Positions 35,076 to 45,763 of a stretch of DNA of 64,000 nucleotides are shown here, in pieces; positions within the stretch are counted from its first letter, which is position 1; the number at the start of each line of letters is the position of its first letter. Source of the stretch: Pseudoalteromonas luteoviolacea NCIMB 1944 (GTDB lineage: Bacteria; Pseudomonadota; Gammaproteobacteria; Enterobacterales; Alteromonadaceae). Location: positions 124,001-188,000 of the forward strand of contig NZ_AUXS01000075.1 in assembly GCF_001625565.1 (NCBI RefSeq). The letters run 5' to 3'. The notes beneath the pieces are model-generated. The model was not told the DNA's origin. It searched no databases and saw only the letters and a list, made by a program, of their open reading frames with translations. The translations under genes were made by a program, and so were the position numbers.

Positions 35076-36491
35076 ATGGCTCTTTGGCTTTATTTACACT
35101 TTCCTCAGCTGCAATTGGACAGTCTACACGCTCAAGATATGCAAGTGCCCCCGACCATTATCGTTTCAGGTAAAAATCACAGCGTCATACAGTTGAATCG
35201 GTCGGCTCAGCAACTGGGGGTGCGCAAAGAGATGGGGTTAGGTGCTGCTGCCGCGATGAGTTCGTCTTTATGTGTGCTTGAATATAGTGAGGTATATACG
35301 CAAAAGCGTTTAATTGAGTTGGCTCAATGGCTCTATTTAGACACTGCTGAAATACATTTATCAGAACCAGATGGGCTGCTGTTGAAAGTGTCGAGTATGC
35401 TGTCTTTACATCAAGACTTAGACCATTACTGGCAAGTTATTCAAGCTCGACTTGAATCACAGCATGTGCATTATCATTTTAGCTTGGGCTATTCGCCTAT
35501 TGCGGCGCAGCTGCTGGCACAAAATCAGTTTGACAGCCTGTGTCAAAATCGTGAGCAACTCATGAGGCAGTTAGGCAAGCTGTCAATCAATACTTTGGCG
35601 TTGACAAGTCAGCAACAGCAAAAGCTAACGCGTGTAGGCGTGAGAACAGTACAGGCCTTATTGGATATTCCATTGTTGGAACTCGGTAAGCGATTCGATA
35701 CAGCCTTAGTGCATTATGTTGGGCGTTTACAGGGCAAATTGCATCACCCGGTCACCTTTTATCAGCCACCTGAAGTATTTGAACGTCATTTAACCTTGCT
35801 GTATGAAATTGAGAACCTCGACTTTTTAGCTCGCCCATTACTTAAGCTGCTGGTGCAACTAGAGCAGTTTTTACGGCTGCGCAATAAGCTGACTCAGTCC
35901 ATTGAGTTGACATTTTATCAGCGTGATTGTGACGCATTGCAATTGAGTGTAGGGAGCGCACAAGGGGAATATCGAGCAGATAAATGGCAAGCTTTGTGTC
36001 AGCTTGTATTAGAGCGGACTCAGCTATCAGCTCCTTTACAAGCTGTGGCGTTAAAAGTGCCGATACTTTGTGAACCGCAGACATTGGCAGATGATTTATT
36101 CTCTGAACGTATTGGCACAATGACCGCTGCGGGTTTGCTGAGTACTTTACAGGCAAAGTTAGGTGAAGAGGCTGTGCAGGGGATCCAACCAATGGCCGAT
36201 GCTCGCCCAGAGCACGCAACAGGTCGAGTTGAGCCATTAGTGCACGTTAAACGCACAACAATACCAGAGCAAAAACCACCGTTATGTAGGCCTAATCTGT
36301 TGTTACCTCACGTGCAGCCTTTACATTGTAAAGTGATACTACTTCAGGGCCCTGAAAGAATCGCAACAGGATGGTGGGATGGTCATGAAGTAGAGCGCGA
36401 TTACTTTGTGGCACAAGATGAAAGTTATCGACGTCTATGGGTTTTTAGAGATCGGCAGCAGCGTTGGTTTATGCATGGGATATTTAGTTAA
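35076..36491 (+). CDS. imuB: ImuB, inactive Y-family polymerase-like protein
   Basis: A 471-residue ImuB. The start MALWLYLHFPQLQLD is typical; the position where Y-family polymerases carry the catalytic Asp (DxDAFF) reads FPQLQLDSL, so the polymerase site is degenerate. A helix-hairpin-helix type segment follows (LTRVGVRTVQALLDIPLLEL). ImuB bridges ImuA, DnaE2 and the beta clamp; a C-terminal clamp-binding motif was not clear by eye. Its TAA overlaps the dnaE2 ATG (TAATG). Confidence 0.92.
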   Translation: MALWLYLHFPQLQLDSLHAQDMQVPPTIIVSGKNHSVIQLNRSAQQLGVRKEMGLGAAAAMSSSLCVLEYSEVYTQKRLIELAQWLYLDTAEIHLSEPDGLLLKVSSMLSLHQDLDHYWQVIQARLESQHVHYHFSLGYSPIAAQLLAQNQFDSLCQNREQLMRQLGKLSINTLALTSQQQQKLTRVGVRTVQALLDIPLLELGKRFDTALVHYVGRLQGKLHHPVTFYQPPEVFERHLTLLYEIENLDFLARPLLKLLVQLEQFLRLRNKLTQSIELTFYQRDCDALQLSVGSAQGEYRADKWQALCQLVLERTQLSAPLQAVALKVPILCEPQTLADDLFSERIGTMTAAGLLSTLQAKLGEEAVQGIQPMADARPEHATGRVEPLVHVKRTTIPEQKPPLCRPNLLLPHVQPLHCKVILLQGPERIATGWWDGHEVERDYFVAQDESYRRLWVFRDRQQRWFMHGIFS

Positions 36492-39400
36492 TGCAGTACG
36501 CAGAGCTTTTTTGCCAGAGCAATTTTTCATTTTTGACAGGGGCGTCACACCCAGAAGAATTGGTTAAACAAGCCCACTTTTTTGGCTACTCAGCACTGGC
36601 TATTACCGATGAGTGCTCGCTTGCTGGTGTTGTGCGTGCGCATACCTTGATAAAAGATGAAAAGCTTGACCTAAAATTGATTGTCGGCAGCGTTTTTCGT
36701 TTGGAGTCACTACAAGTGGTTTTACTTTGCCCAAATAAAAAGGCCTATAGCGAATTGTGCCGCGTGATCAGCAATGCCCGACGGCGGGCTGACAAAGGTG
36801 AGTATGCTCTTGAAAAGTGGGATTTGTTATCTGTAAAACACTGTTTGATAATTTGGTTACCGCAGGGGGAAGTTGAGGATGAAAACTGGGGAACTTGGCT
36901 CTCTCGACATCATGCCTCACGTGTTTGGATAGGGATACAGCGAAATTTAAGTAATCAAGAAAAGCAATACCTGCATCATTGTGAAACATTGGCTCAGCAG
37001 CTGCATTTCCCAATCTGTGCCGTGGGCGCAGTGTTAATGCACAGTGCTCAGCGTATCCGTCTCCAGCATGTACTGACTGCCATCAGTCAGAATCAAAGTG
37101 TTGAGCAAGTTAAAGCCCAGTTGCTGAGCAATTGTGAGCGAGCAATGCGCTCAAAAGATAAAGTCAGCAAAATATTTAAGCCACCTTGGGTCACAGAGTC
37201 ATTAAAGATTGCAAAGCTGTGCACCTTTAATTTAGATGAGTTGCGTTACCAATACCCCAGTGAGTTAGTGCCACAAGGCCAAACAGCAATGCAATATTTA
37301 AGATCTTTGGTAGCAAAAGGCATACAGCGCCGTTTTACTGAAGGAGTCCCTGATGATATTGCCAAGACCATCGAAAAGGAGTTGAGCTTAATTGAAGAGC
37401 TGGACTATCCCTACTTTTTTTTGACTATTTATGACATCGTGATGTTTGCCAAAAAGCAGGGAATTCTCTATCAAGGAAGAGGTTCCGCGGCCAACTCAGT
37501 GGTGTGTTACTGCTTAGAGATCACGGCGGTAGATCCCCGTCAAGTTGCGGTTCTGTTTGAACGCTTTATTAGCCGAGAGCGCAACGAACCGCCTGACATC
37601 GACGTTGACTTCGAGCATCAAAGGCGCGAAGAGGTGATCCAATATATTTATCAAAAGTATGGCCGCAAACGCGCTGCATTGGCTGCGACTGTAATTACTT
37701 ACCGCTTTAAAAGTGCAGTGCGTGATGTGGGAAAGGCGCTCGGGATCAGTGAGACGCAATTGGTCTATTTTATTAAAAACGTAAATCGACGTGATCGCAG
37801 TTTGAACTGGCAAGCGCAAATTGTTGAGCTGGGCTTAGAGCCGGACTCATTAAAAGGTGCGCAGTTTATCGAGCTGGTCAATGAAGTCATGGGATTCCCG
37901 CGTCATTTGTCGCAGCATGTCGGTGGCTTTGTGATTTCCGCAGGGCCTCTACATGATTTAGTGCCAGTCGAAAATGCTGCAATGCCAGAGCGTACAGTGA
38001 TCCAGTGGGATAAAGACGATTTAGAAAGCCTTGCTCTGTTAAAAGTAGATGTGCTGGCTTTGGGTATGCTCAGTGCTATTCGTAAAACATTTGAGTTGGT
38101 TGAGCAACACACGGGACGGAGCTTGAACATTGCGCAGCTAACCCGGTTACAAGATGACCCAAAAGTGTACGACATGATTCAAAAAGCAGACACTGTGGGG
38201 GTATTTCAAATTGAGTCTCGTGCACAAATGAGCATGCTACCTCGTTTAAAGCCTCAGTGTTACTATGATTTGGTGATTCAAATAGCCATTGTAAGACCGG
38301 GACCAATTCAAGGTGATATGGTGCATCCATTTTTGAAACGGCGCAATGGTGAAGAGCCTGTTACTTACCCCTCTGAGGCCGTGAAGTCAGTGTTGGAACG
38401 CACCTTAGGAGTGCCAATATTTCAAGAGCAGGTCATTAAGCTGGCGATGGTTGCTGCTGGGTTTTCTGGAGGGGAAGCCGATAAACTCAGACGTGCGATG
38501 GCGTCTTGGAAAAAGACCGGAGAGTTGATGCAGTTTAAAGAAAAGCTACTCAACGGCATGACTCAAAGGGGGTACGATAGCCAATTTGCAGAGCGTATCT
38601 TTGAGCAGATCTGTGGGTTTGGAGAGTATGGCTTTCCCGAGAGTCACTCAGCTTCATTTGCCGTATTAGCGTATGCATCGTCTTGGCTGAAGTTTTATTA
38701 TCCGGCGATGTTTTACACTGCATTACTCAATAGTTTACCTATGGGGTTTTACAGTGCATCACAGTTACTCCAAGATGCTAGACGCCATAATGTGCCTGTC
38801 TTACCTGTATGTGTGAACCACTCCCGCTATGAGCATTTTATATGTCAGGTTGAAGGGATATGGGCTATTCAGTTAGGTTTTAGGATTATTAAAGGACTTA
38901 ATCAAAATATTGCAATACTCATAGCTGATAAACGTCCTAAGCAGGGGTTTAAAAGTCTACGGTGTTTGTCTGAATTAGGCGTCGAGAAAGTTGCACTTGA
39001 GCGCTTGGCGTCTGCAAATGCGCTGTCTTGCTTTAGCGATGATAGATATGCAGCTCGTTGGCAGCTGATGGAACAAGAGTCTACTCTGCCCCTTTTTAAT
39101 GCGCTGCCATATGATCAGGTGCCCCATATTCAATCGCCAGATGCGTTTGAAGATTTATTGGAGGACTACGCTGCGACGGGAGTGACGCTTAACCAACACC
39201 CGATCACCTTGCTTGATGAGGCGCAGATGCTTGGTGCATTTACACGGATGACTGATTTAAATAAAAAAGCACACAAAAGCTTGGTGACGGTGATAGGTGT
39301 GGTGACGGGGAAGCAATCCCCTGGAACGGCTGCTGGTGTGACATTTTTCACGCTAGAAGATGACACCGGCAATATTAATGTGGTGGTATGGGCTGGCACA

Positions 39401-39559
39401 GCTAGGGCACAAAAGCAGGCTTACTTAGGCGCTAAATTATTAGAAGTAAGGGGGATTGTAGAAAAAGAAGGGGATGTGATCCATGTTATTGCCGGGCGCT
39501 TAATTGACCGTAGTGAGCTGCTTCAAGGGTTTGATGCAAAATCACGAAACTTTCATTAA
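36491..39559 (+). CDS. dnaE2: Error-prone DNA polymerase DnaE2 (ImuC)
   Basis: A 1022-residue C-family polymerase. The PHP domain opens FCQSNFSFLTGASHPEEL; the palm carries YFLTIYDIV, QGRGSAANS and the catalytic PDIDVDFEHQRREE; the finger region includes GVFQIESRAQMSMLPRL and RPGPIQGDMVHP; an OB fold lies near the C-terminus (VTVIGVVTGKQSPGTAAG). Length and sequence match DnaE2 rather than replicative DnaE. It performs mutagenic lesion bypass with ImuA and ImuB. Translational overlap with imuB and the upstream LexA box show SOS control. Confidence 0.95.
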   Translation: MQYAELFCQSNFSFLTGASHPEELVKQAHFFGYSALAITDECSLAGVVRAHTLIKDEKLDLKLIVGSVFRLESLQVVLLCPNKKAYSELCRVISNARRRADKGEYALEKWDLLSVKHCLIIWLPQGEVEDENWGTWLSRHHASRVWIGIQRNLSNQEKQYLHHCETLAQQLHFPICAVGAVLMHSAQRIRLQHVLTAISQNQSVEQVKAQLLSNCERAMRSKDKVSKIFKPPWVTESLKIAKLCTFNLDELRYQYPSELVPQGQTAMQYLRSLVAKGIQRRFTEGVPDDIAKTIEKELSLIEELDYPYFFLTIYDIVMFAKKQGILYQGRGSAANSVVCYCLEITAVDPRQVAVLFERFISRERNEPPDIDVDFEHQRREEVIQYIYQKYGRKRAALAATVITYRFKSAVRDVGKALGISETQLVYFIKNVNRRDRSLNWQAQIVELGLEPDSLKGAQFIELVNEVMGFPRHLSQHVGGFVISAGPLHDLVPVENAAMPERTVIQWDKDDLESLALLKVDVLALGMLSAIRKTFELVEQHTGRSLNIAQLTRLQDDPKVYDMIQKADTVGVFQIESRAQMSMLPRLKPQCYYDLVIQIAIVRPGPIQGDMVHPFLKRRNGEEPVTYPSEAVKSVLERTLGVPIFQEQVIKLAMVAAGFSGGEADKLRRAMASWKKTGELMQFKEKLLNGMTQRGYDSQFAERIFEQICGFGEYGFPESHSASFAVLAYASSWLKFYYPAMFYTALLNSLPMGFYSASQLLQDARRHNVPVLPVCVNHSRYEHFICQVEGIWAIQLGFRIIKGLNQNIAILIADKRPKQGFKSLRCLSELGVEKVALERLASANALSCFSDDRYAARWQLMEQESTLPLFNALPYDQVPHIQSPDAFEDLLEDYAATGVTLNQHPITLLDEAQMLGAFTRMTDLNKKAHKSLVTVIGVVTGKQSPGTAAGVTFFTLEDDTGNINVVVWAGTARAQKQAYLGAKLLEVRGIVEKEGDVIHVIAGRLIDRSELLQGFDAKSRNFH

Positions 39560-39760
39560 AAGGCTGTGTTAGGTCAGACCATTCAAAATGCCTTGAGTGC
39601 TGTAATTTACTGCAACTGTGCCATTTCCTACTGAGAGTGAATTGGACTCAGCCTCTAACTTCGCAGTCTCTTGCTGGTTTCTTTCAAAGCTTTCATCCCT
39701 TACCTATACTGAAAGCCTAGATGCACTTTACTTGTTTGAACTTTTCATTCGGATATCGTA

Positions 39761-42700
39761 GTGAACATGTCTTTGCTCATTCGGTTCATCACTTATTTAA
39801 CTGCTGCACTGTGTTTGTATGTGCCGCATCAAGGGATAGCGAATCATCACGCAGAATCGGAACATCGCTTTTTTGAGTTAGGTGAACTCATTTTTCAGCA
39901 TGTCGGCGACAGTGACAAAATACCCAAAGGGGTTGTCACTGCCATGGTGCAAGATCAGCAAGGGTTTATTTGGATAGGGACACAATTTGGATTAGTTCGT
40001 TATGACGGCTATCGCTTTAAACGTTTTGAGCACAACCCAGATAACCCTTATTCATTGTCAGGCAATTTTATTCGCGCCTTATGGGTAGGTGTTAAAGGGC
40101 GGATTTGGATTGGCACATTCTCTGATGGCATGACGGTATTTGACCCCACTACCAATCAGTTTCAGCACTTCAAACACCATGTTAACAATACAAGCAGCCT
40201 GTCTAACAACAATATTCGAGCAGTTACAGGAGATGAAGAGGGCAATATCTTTGTCGCTAGCAATGACGGCTTAAATCACATAAATAGCCAGACTGGCGAG
40301 GTAACGCGGCTAAACAATATTTCCGGGTGTGATTTGCCTTTTAAAACCGCGCGAATACGCTCATTACTGATTGAGCGAAAACAGGTTCTTTGGGTAGGCA
40401 CTCAGCTGGGTTTATGTCGCATAACACTACCTGATACACAATTGAATCTACAACCTCAGTTATTAGGGCAAACATACACACAGTTCAATGACAAAAACGT
40501 CTATCGTCTCTATTTAGCTCGAGACAAGGCTGTTTGGGTTGGTACAACAGATCATGGAGCTGCACGAATTGACCAAGAGACTTTTCAAGTCAAATGGCTA
40601 GAACATCAATCAGGCAATAATAAATCACTGAGTCATCACTGGGTTAATGGGATAGTGCAGCCAAGTACCGATGAAGTTTGGCTCGCTACATCCGGCAAGG
40701 GTATTACCGTTGTTGATGCGACATCAACCACTGTAATACGCCATATCCGCCATGAACCATTAAATCAATATAGTATTGCACTAGACACAATGGGGGCGAT
40801 GTTAGTGGATGATTCGGGTGTTGTGTGGGTGGGTACTTGGGGTGGAGGAGTGAGCCGATACAACCCGAAAAATGGAGCATTCAGAACATTTGTTCGCCAT
40901 CTTGATCGACCTAATTCATTGAGTCATAGCGATATAAAAGGTTTTGTTGAGCTAGACAATGGCCAGATCTGGGTGGGCAATGCTCAATCAGGCATCGATA
41001 TCATAGATCCTAGTGTTGGCGTCATTGGCGGGTTTCGTCCTCAGCCTGATAACCCGCAGGCACTGGCTGATGGCTATGTCCGAGTGATGTTGCAAACCCG
41101 CGATGGCAGCGTATGGGCCGGCACAACCAACAAAGGGTTACACCGGTTTGATATTACAAAGCGGCGATTTTACCGCTATATGATACCAGAAGGACTGCCT
41201 AGTATTCAGATAGTAACCTTGCTCGAAACGCCACAAAATAGGTTGTGGGTTGGCACAGGAGAAGGGGTTGCCTTGGTAAATACTCAAACTCAAAAAGTAG
41301 AGACCCTGTCGGCGTTTAGTGGGCACGAATTGCTCATGGGCAAATCGATTTTAAACTTTGCTTATGACCATGCGAATCGCCTTTGGATTGGCACACGTAA
41401 TGGTTTATTAGTCATCTTGCTCGACGACAAAAAAGTGCTTGAAGTGAGCGCTGAGGCCGGTACAACAGCCAGTTTATCTGATAACTATATCAACAGTTTA
41501 TTGATAGATAACAAGCAAAGGCTGGTGGTTGCCACACCTCATGGACTAGATCGTTTAGTGCGTTTTGACGGACGTTACGCCGAGTTTGAGTCTCTCAATG
41601 AGCTCGCTGGTAGACCTGCTGGGACGGCGGGAAATTTACTGGAAGATGGGCAGGGGAGGCTGTGGAATGGCTATGGTTGGCTGGATCCCGAAAAGCGAAC
41701 ATGGCAGGACCTCACAAATGCTGATGATTGGGATATAGGCACCATGTGGACAGGTTCATATACCAAATTGCGCGACGGCACCATGTTGTATGGGGGAACA
41801 AAAGGGATCTTAATACTGCGCCCGGATCGTTGGCAAAGTTGGCAGTATCAACCAAAGCTGGTGATCAGTGAGCTGGAAGTCGACAACTTAGCTGTGCCAG
41901 TTCCTAAGCAGTTGCAGTTACCCGCATCTACCAAAAGCTTTTCTATAGAGTTTTCAGCACTGGATTTTACCTTTCCTGAACGCAATCAGTATGCGTACAA
42001 ACTGCAAGGTTATGATGAAGACTGGATTTATACAGATGCGTCAAAGCGGCGTATCACTTATACACGCCTTCCTCCGGGCCGTTATCATTTTCATGTTAAG
42101 GGAACCAATCGCACTGGAGTTTGGAGCCACCATCAAATAGATTTAAGTATTGTGCAACAACCGAAATGGTTTGAAACAATCTGGTTTAAACTGTCGTTAT
42201 TACTGCTCACTATCGGTGTTTTTTATGGCTTTTATCGCTGGCGAGTACGAGGCTTGAAGACGCAGCAAATTGCATTGGACAGGCTGGTGCAATCACGAAC
42301 AGAAAATATTTCTATGCTGGGCACCATAGGCCAAGAGATCACCTCAACGTTGCAGTTAGACTCGGTACTAGAGCGGGTGTATAAACACGTCAACGAATTA
42401 ATGAATGCGGATGTCTTTGTGATCGGTATTTTGGATCCACCTCGTCAGCGCATACTTTGCCAATTGGCTATAGAGCAAGGAAAAAAATTACCTTCATTTG
42501 AATATATGCTTACAGATAAACGCCGCCCTGCGGTGTGGTGTATCAACAACCAAAAGGAACTGATAATCAATAAAATCGAAGAGCTAAATCGCTATGTTGA
42601 GGAGGTGGCTCCACCTGTAAGTGGTGCCAGTACAGAGTCCCTGATCTATTTGCCTTTGATTATTGATAAGCAAGTGTTGGGTTGCCTTACCGTACAGAGC

Positions 42701-43621
42701 TTTAAACCATCAGCTTTTAATGACAATGATGTACAAATGCTTCGCACCATTGCCAACTACACAGCCATTGCGCTTGCCAATGCTGAGTCAGTAGAAAAGT
42801 TGGCGTCTACATTCGGCCAGCTTAAAGATGCTCATGACAACCTGAAACAGACACAAGAACAATTAATACAACAAGAAAAAATGGCGGGTCTTGGGCGTCT
42901 TGTATCGGGTGTTGCACATGAAATAAACACCCCATTAGGGATTGGAATCACAGCGAGCTCTCACGCGGTTAAAGAGCTAAAGGAGTGTCACGATTTGTTT
43001 GACAACAACAAGCTGACAAAAACCAAACTTCAGTCATTTATTGAAGTGATGACGGAGAGTTTACAGTTGTTAGAGTCGAATCTGACACGGGCCGCACAGT
43101 TGGTTAAAAATTTTAAACAAGTCGCTGTGGATCAGTCACTTGAGGAGCTCGGAGAGATTAACCTAGGGCAATATTTAGAGGATATTCTGATGAGCTTAAA
43201 ACCTAAGTGGAAGCACACAGATATCACACTCAATACGCAATTTTCCGATGACATCGTATTTTCAACTTATCCTGGTGCAATTGCACAGATCCTCACAAAC
43301 TTGGTTGAAAACGCAGTAAAACATGGCTTTGACGAAGGTAAGCTGGCGGGAGAAATTGAAATCAGTTTGCTATGTACTGACACTCATATCGAATGGACCT
43401 TCACCGATAGTGGTAAAGGTATGAACAACGAAACACTCAAAAAGGTATTTGACCCGTTTTACACTACTCGTCGCAGCGCTGGTGGTACAGGGTTAGGTAT
43501 GCACATAGTCTACAATATTGTTACGCAAAAGCTGCAAGGTGAGATCAGTTGTTTCAGCGAGCCAGAACAGGGATGCCGATTTATTATTCGACTGCCTATT
43601 CATGGCCCGGTTGAAAAGTAA
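39761..43621 (+). CDS. Large beta-propeller hybrid-type sensor histidine kinase
   Basis: A 1286-residue membrane sensor. Order: signal peptide; about 14 propeller repeats with WIGT/WVGT..GL.R motifs (about residues 45-690); a Y_Y_Y domain (about 720-795); a membrane helix (about 807-827); a GAF domain (about 850-1010); HisKA with GVAHEINTPLG, phosphorylated His near 1053; and HATPase with NLVENAVKHG and TGLGMHIV. No receiver or HTH is attached and no response regulator lies nearby, so its partner is elsewhere. GTG at 39761 is used (GGA spaced 7); ATG at 39767 is possible. Such periplasmic propellers often sense glycan fragments or surface cues. Confidence 0.9.
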   Translation: MNMSLLIRFITYLTAALCLYVPHQGIANHHAESEHRFFELGELIFQHVGDSDKIPKGVVTAMVQDQQGFIWIGTQFGLVRYDGYRFKRFEHNPDNPYSLSGNFIRALWVGVKGRIWIGTFSDGMTVFDPTTNQFQHFKHHVNNTSSLSNNNIRAVTGDEEGNIFVASNDGLNHINSQTGEVTRLNNISGCDLPFKTARIRSLLIERKQVLWVGTQLGLCRITLPDTQLNLQPQLLGQTYTQFNDKNVYRLYLARDKAVWVGTTDHGAARIDQETFQVKWLEHQSGNNKSLSHHWVNGIVQPSTDEVWLATSGKGITVVDATSTTVIRHIRHEPLNQYSIALDTMGAMLVDDSGVVWVGTWGGGVSRYNPKNGAFRTFVRHLDRPNSLSHSDIKGFVELDNGQIWVGNAQSGIDIIDPSVGVIGGFRPQPDNPQALADGYVRVMLQTRDGSVWAGTTNKGLHRFDITKRRFYRYMIPEGLPSIQIVTLLETPQNRLWVGTGEGVALVNTQTQKVETLSAFSGHELLMGKSILNFAYDHANRLWIGTRNGLLVILLDDKKVLEVSAEAGTTASLSDNYINSLLIDNKQRLVVATPHGLDRLVRFDGRYAEFESLNELAGRPAGTAGNLLEDGQGRLWNGYGWLDPEKRTWQDLTNADDWDIGTMWTGSYTKLRDGTMLYGGTKGILILRPDRWQSWQYQPKLVISELEVDNLAVPVPKQLQLPASTKSFSIEFSALDFTFPERNQYAYKLQGYDEDWIYTDASKRRITYTRLPPGRYHFHVKGTNRTGVWSHHQIDLSIVQQPKWFETIWFKLSLLLLTIGVFYGFYRWRVRGLKTQQIALDRLVQSRTENISMLGTIGQEITSTLQLDSVLERVYKHVNELMNADVFVIGILDPPRQRILCQLAIEQGKKLPSFEYMLTDKRRPAVWCINNQKELIINKIEELNRYVEEVAPPVSGASTESLIYLPLIIDKQVLGCLTVQSFKPSAFNDNDVQMLRTIANYTAIALANAESVEKLASTFGQLKDAHDNLKQTQEQLIQQEKMAGLGRLVSGVAHEINTPLGIGITASSHAVKELKECHDLFDNNKLTKTKLQSFIEVMTESLQLLESNLTRAAQLVKNFKQVAVDQSLEELGEINLGQYLEDILMSLKPKWKHTDITLNTQFSDDIVFSTYPGAIAQILTNLVENAVKHGFDEGKLAGEIEISLLCTDTHIEWTFTDSGKGMNNETLKKVFDPFYTTRRSAGGTGLGMHIVYNIVTQKLQGEISCFSEPEQGCRFIIRLPIHGPVEK

Positions 43622-43653
43622 GATTGATAGTTATTAAAAGTGTTCGCGATAGA

Positions 43654-44319
43654 TCAGCGAAAGTCTTCAGTTTCGAAGTAAAGCTGTTTCAATGTTCCAC
43701 AATTAACAAACTTATATACTAACTCAGACAACTTAGGAACGCGCTTTGAGGTTTTGAACTTCTGCATGCATGCATTAGTTAAGTCAACGAAAATTAAGTG
43801 GTTAAAGCTAGGTGTTTGAGTTATTTTATGAACAAAAATACGCTCGGTTTTATTGAGTTCAATGCTGGCATACTCCTGCCATTGCGAGGCGGCAGAGAGG
43901 TCTTTTAGTTTTCTTGCATAAAGCTTCTTGCTAAAGACAATGGTGCGATCACTATACACTTTAAAGCCATCACGTTTGTAGTGACCTTCGTACACGTCGG
44001 CGACAATACTGACTTCTTCACCTCTTTCTAAACGCTGTAAATTAAATGGCTTAGGCTTAATGGTGATGAAATCTGAATCTCGTACTAGGTTTAAAAATGC
44101 AACGTCAGGGTTGTCGATTTTATACACAATTTGAATGTCGCTGGGCAATTTATAAGATGCGAAATTTGTCGCATATATTTTTGAACCGCGGTTCATTAAA
44201 ACCATGCCATGTTCACCTTGATAAGCAGGGTTGAGTGGAGGGAGTTCCTTTTTTTCTTTTTCGGCAGAGGCCAAAAAGCTGATAGTACAAAAGAGGGTAA
44301 ACAAAACAATTCTTTTCAT
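43654..44319 (-). CDS. Exported protein of unknown function
   Basis: A 221-residue protein with a clear signal peptide (MKRIVLFTLFCTISFLASA) when started at the ATG ending at 44319, which has AAGGAA upstream; an in-frame start 7 codons earlier is less likely. The mature part is charged and beta-rich, with two Cys near the C-terminus. It converges with the propeller kinase, 32 bases apart. No family recognised. Confidence 0.6.
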   Translation of the reverse strand: MKRIVLFTLFCTISFLASAEKEKKELPPLNPAYQGEHGMVLMNRGSKIYATNFASYKLPSDIQIVYKIDNPDVAFLNLVRDSDFITIKPKPFNLQRLERGEEVSIVADVYEGHYKRDGFKVYSDRTIVFSKKLYARKLKDLSAASQWQEYASIELNKTERIFVHKITQTPSFNHLIFVDLTNACMQKFKTSKRVPKLSELVYKFVNCGTLKQLYFETEDFR

Positions 44320-44441
44320 AGTGGTTCCTTTGCGCAGCAAGCTTGGTCTGAGTATAGCAACTAGTAGATTAAGTGCTACGCAATAGCGCTTGGTATTAGG
44401 TTTTACTTATTTTGCGCTAAATATATAGCTCAATAAAGTGC

Positions 44442-45479
44442 TTATGCAGCGACGTCTTCAATGCGATTTTGATTTAAATTATATAAGCACACTCTATCTC
44501 GTCCACGTTGTTTAGCTGCATATAGGGCCTTGTCAGCACAGCTCATCCACTTTGTCTGTGTCAAGCCACTCCCTGTCGCACAGAGTCCGAGACTGACTGT
44601 TATGGTACGGTTATCAAGTAGCGCTGATGTTTTGATGTTTGCCCTGAGCTTTTGCGCAACTTTCTCAGCCGTTTTAAGTTGTGTATTGGGAAGCAGTACT
44701 ACAAACTCCTCCCCGCCAACACGAAATAGAAGGTCGGATTCTCTGATTTGAGCGCGAATATCTGAGACTAAATTAATGAGCACTTCATCGCCTTTGGCGT
44801 GTCCATATATATCGTTGATCTGTTTGAAGTGGTCGACATCTATCATGATGAGGGTTGAGTCGTTGTGGTAGTGAGTTTTGTTAGCTAGTGCATCACTTAA
44901 AAAAAAGCTGAGTTGGCGTCTATTCAATGCGCCAGTCAATGCATCCTTGCTGGATTCTTCTTTTAGCAAGGTATGTAACGCATCAATCTGCCTTAAGAGT
45001 AAGTGCACTGCACTTGCTGTCAGTAAAAAAGCAAAGAAAAACCGCAATGAATCTGCAACATCATAATTTAAAAAGACATAGGTAGTCGTTGTGAGCAGCA
45101 AAAGACTATTAAAAATTATGGATGTTATCAGCGGAAATGAAAAACTAATGATGATACTAACAGGAAAGATCCAGAAAATAGTGCCAGCGCCAAGTGTGAA
45201 TAAGGTTAAACTCACACAGCTAATGGCGAGGATAGCGATGATATTTTCATTAATTGGCAATGCTCTGCCTTTGAGTAAAGCATTGCTATCAGCGAGAAAA
45301 GCGCAGATAAAAATCGCAATCAGTGCACCTAAAGCATATTCGCCAATGATGAAGTTTTTAACTGCCAAAGGGGCAAATATCACCATAATGATCAAAGACA
45401 AAGCAGGAAATACTTTGCCCTGACCATCAAAATAGGTGTTTAAACGAAGTGAATATTTAGCGTTATATTTAGCTGGCAC
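44442..45479 (-). CDS. Membrane diguanylate cyclase
   Basis: A 345-residue protein with about six membrane helices in the first 165 residues, then a GGDEF domain. The active site reads GGEEF and the RxxD I-site (RESD) is in place five residues before it; DALTGALNRR marks the domain start and MIDVDHFKQIND the metal site. It should make c-di-GMP in response to an unknown membrane signal. The start used is a GTG at 45479; no ATG is available nearby in frame. Confidence 0.9.
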   Translation of the reverse strand: MPAKYNAKYSLRLNTYFDGQGKVFPALSLIIMVIFAPLAVKNFIIGEYALGALIAIFICAFLADSNALLKGRALPINENIIAILAISCVSLTLFTLGAGTIFWIFPVSIIISFSFPLITSIIFNSLLLLTTTTYVFLNYDVADSLRFFFAFLLTASAVHLLLRQIDALHTLLKEESSKDALTGALNRRQLSFFLSDALANKTHYHNDSTLIMIDVDHFKQINDIYGHAKGDEVLINLVSDIRAQIRESDLLFRVGGEEFVVLLPNTQLKTAEKVAQKLRANIKTSALLDNRTITVSLGLCATGSGLTQTKWMSCADKALYAAKQRGRDRVCLYNLNQNRIEDVAA

Positions 45480-45763
45480 GCGACATACTCTCTACCATAA
45501 ATTATGCACTGTCACAGCTATTAATATATATAATTTATTCGTACTTTAAAGGTTTTTTGTGTTAATTATTTGATAATTCTTTGTGCTTTGATTGATTTAA
45601 AATAGACCTTCTAAGTATTGTGTCTAAAGTTATTAGCCTCTAAATCCCAGCTCAACTATGACGCATTACGATAAGCGACGTTGATTAATCGTCTCTTTAA
45701 GGTGTTGCTCCTGTGAGTTGCTGCCCTTGTTCTGATGCTCAATGTTTTTGTCGGTGGATGTTT

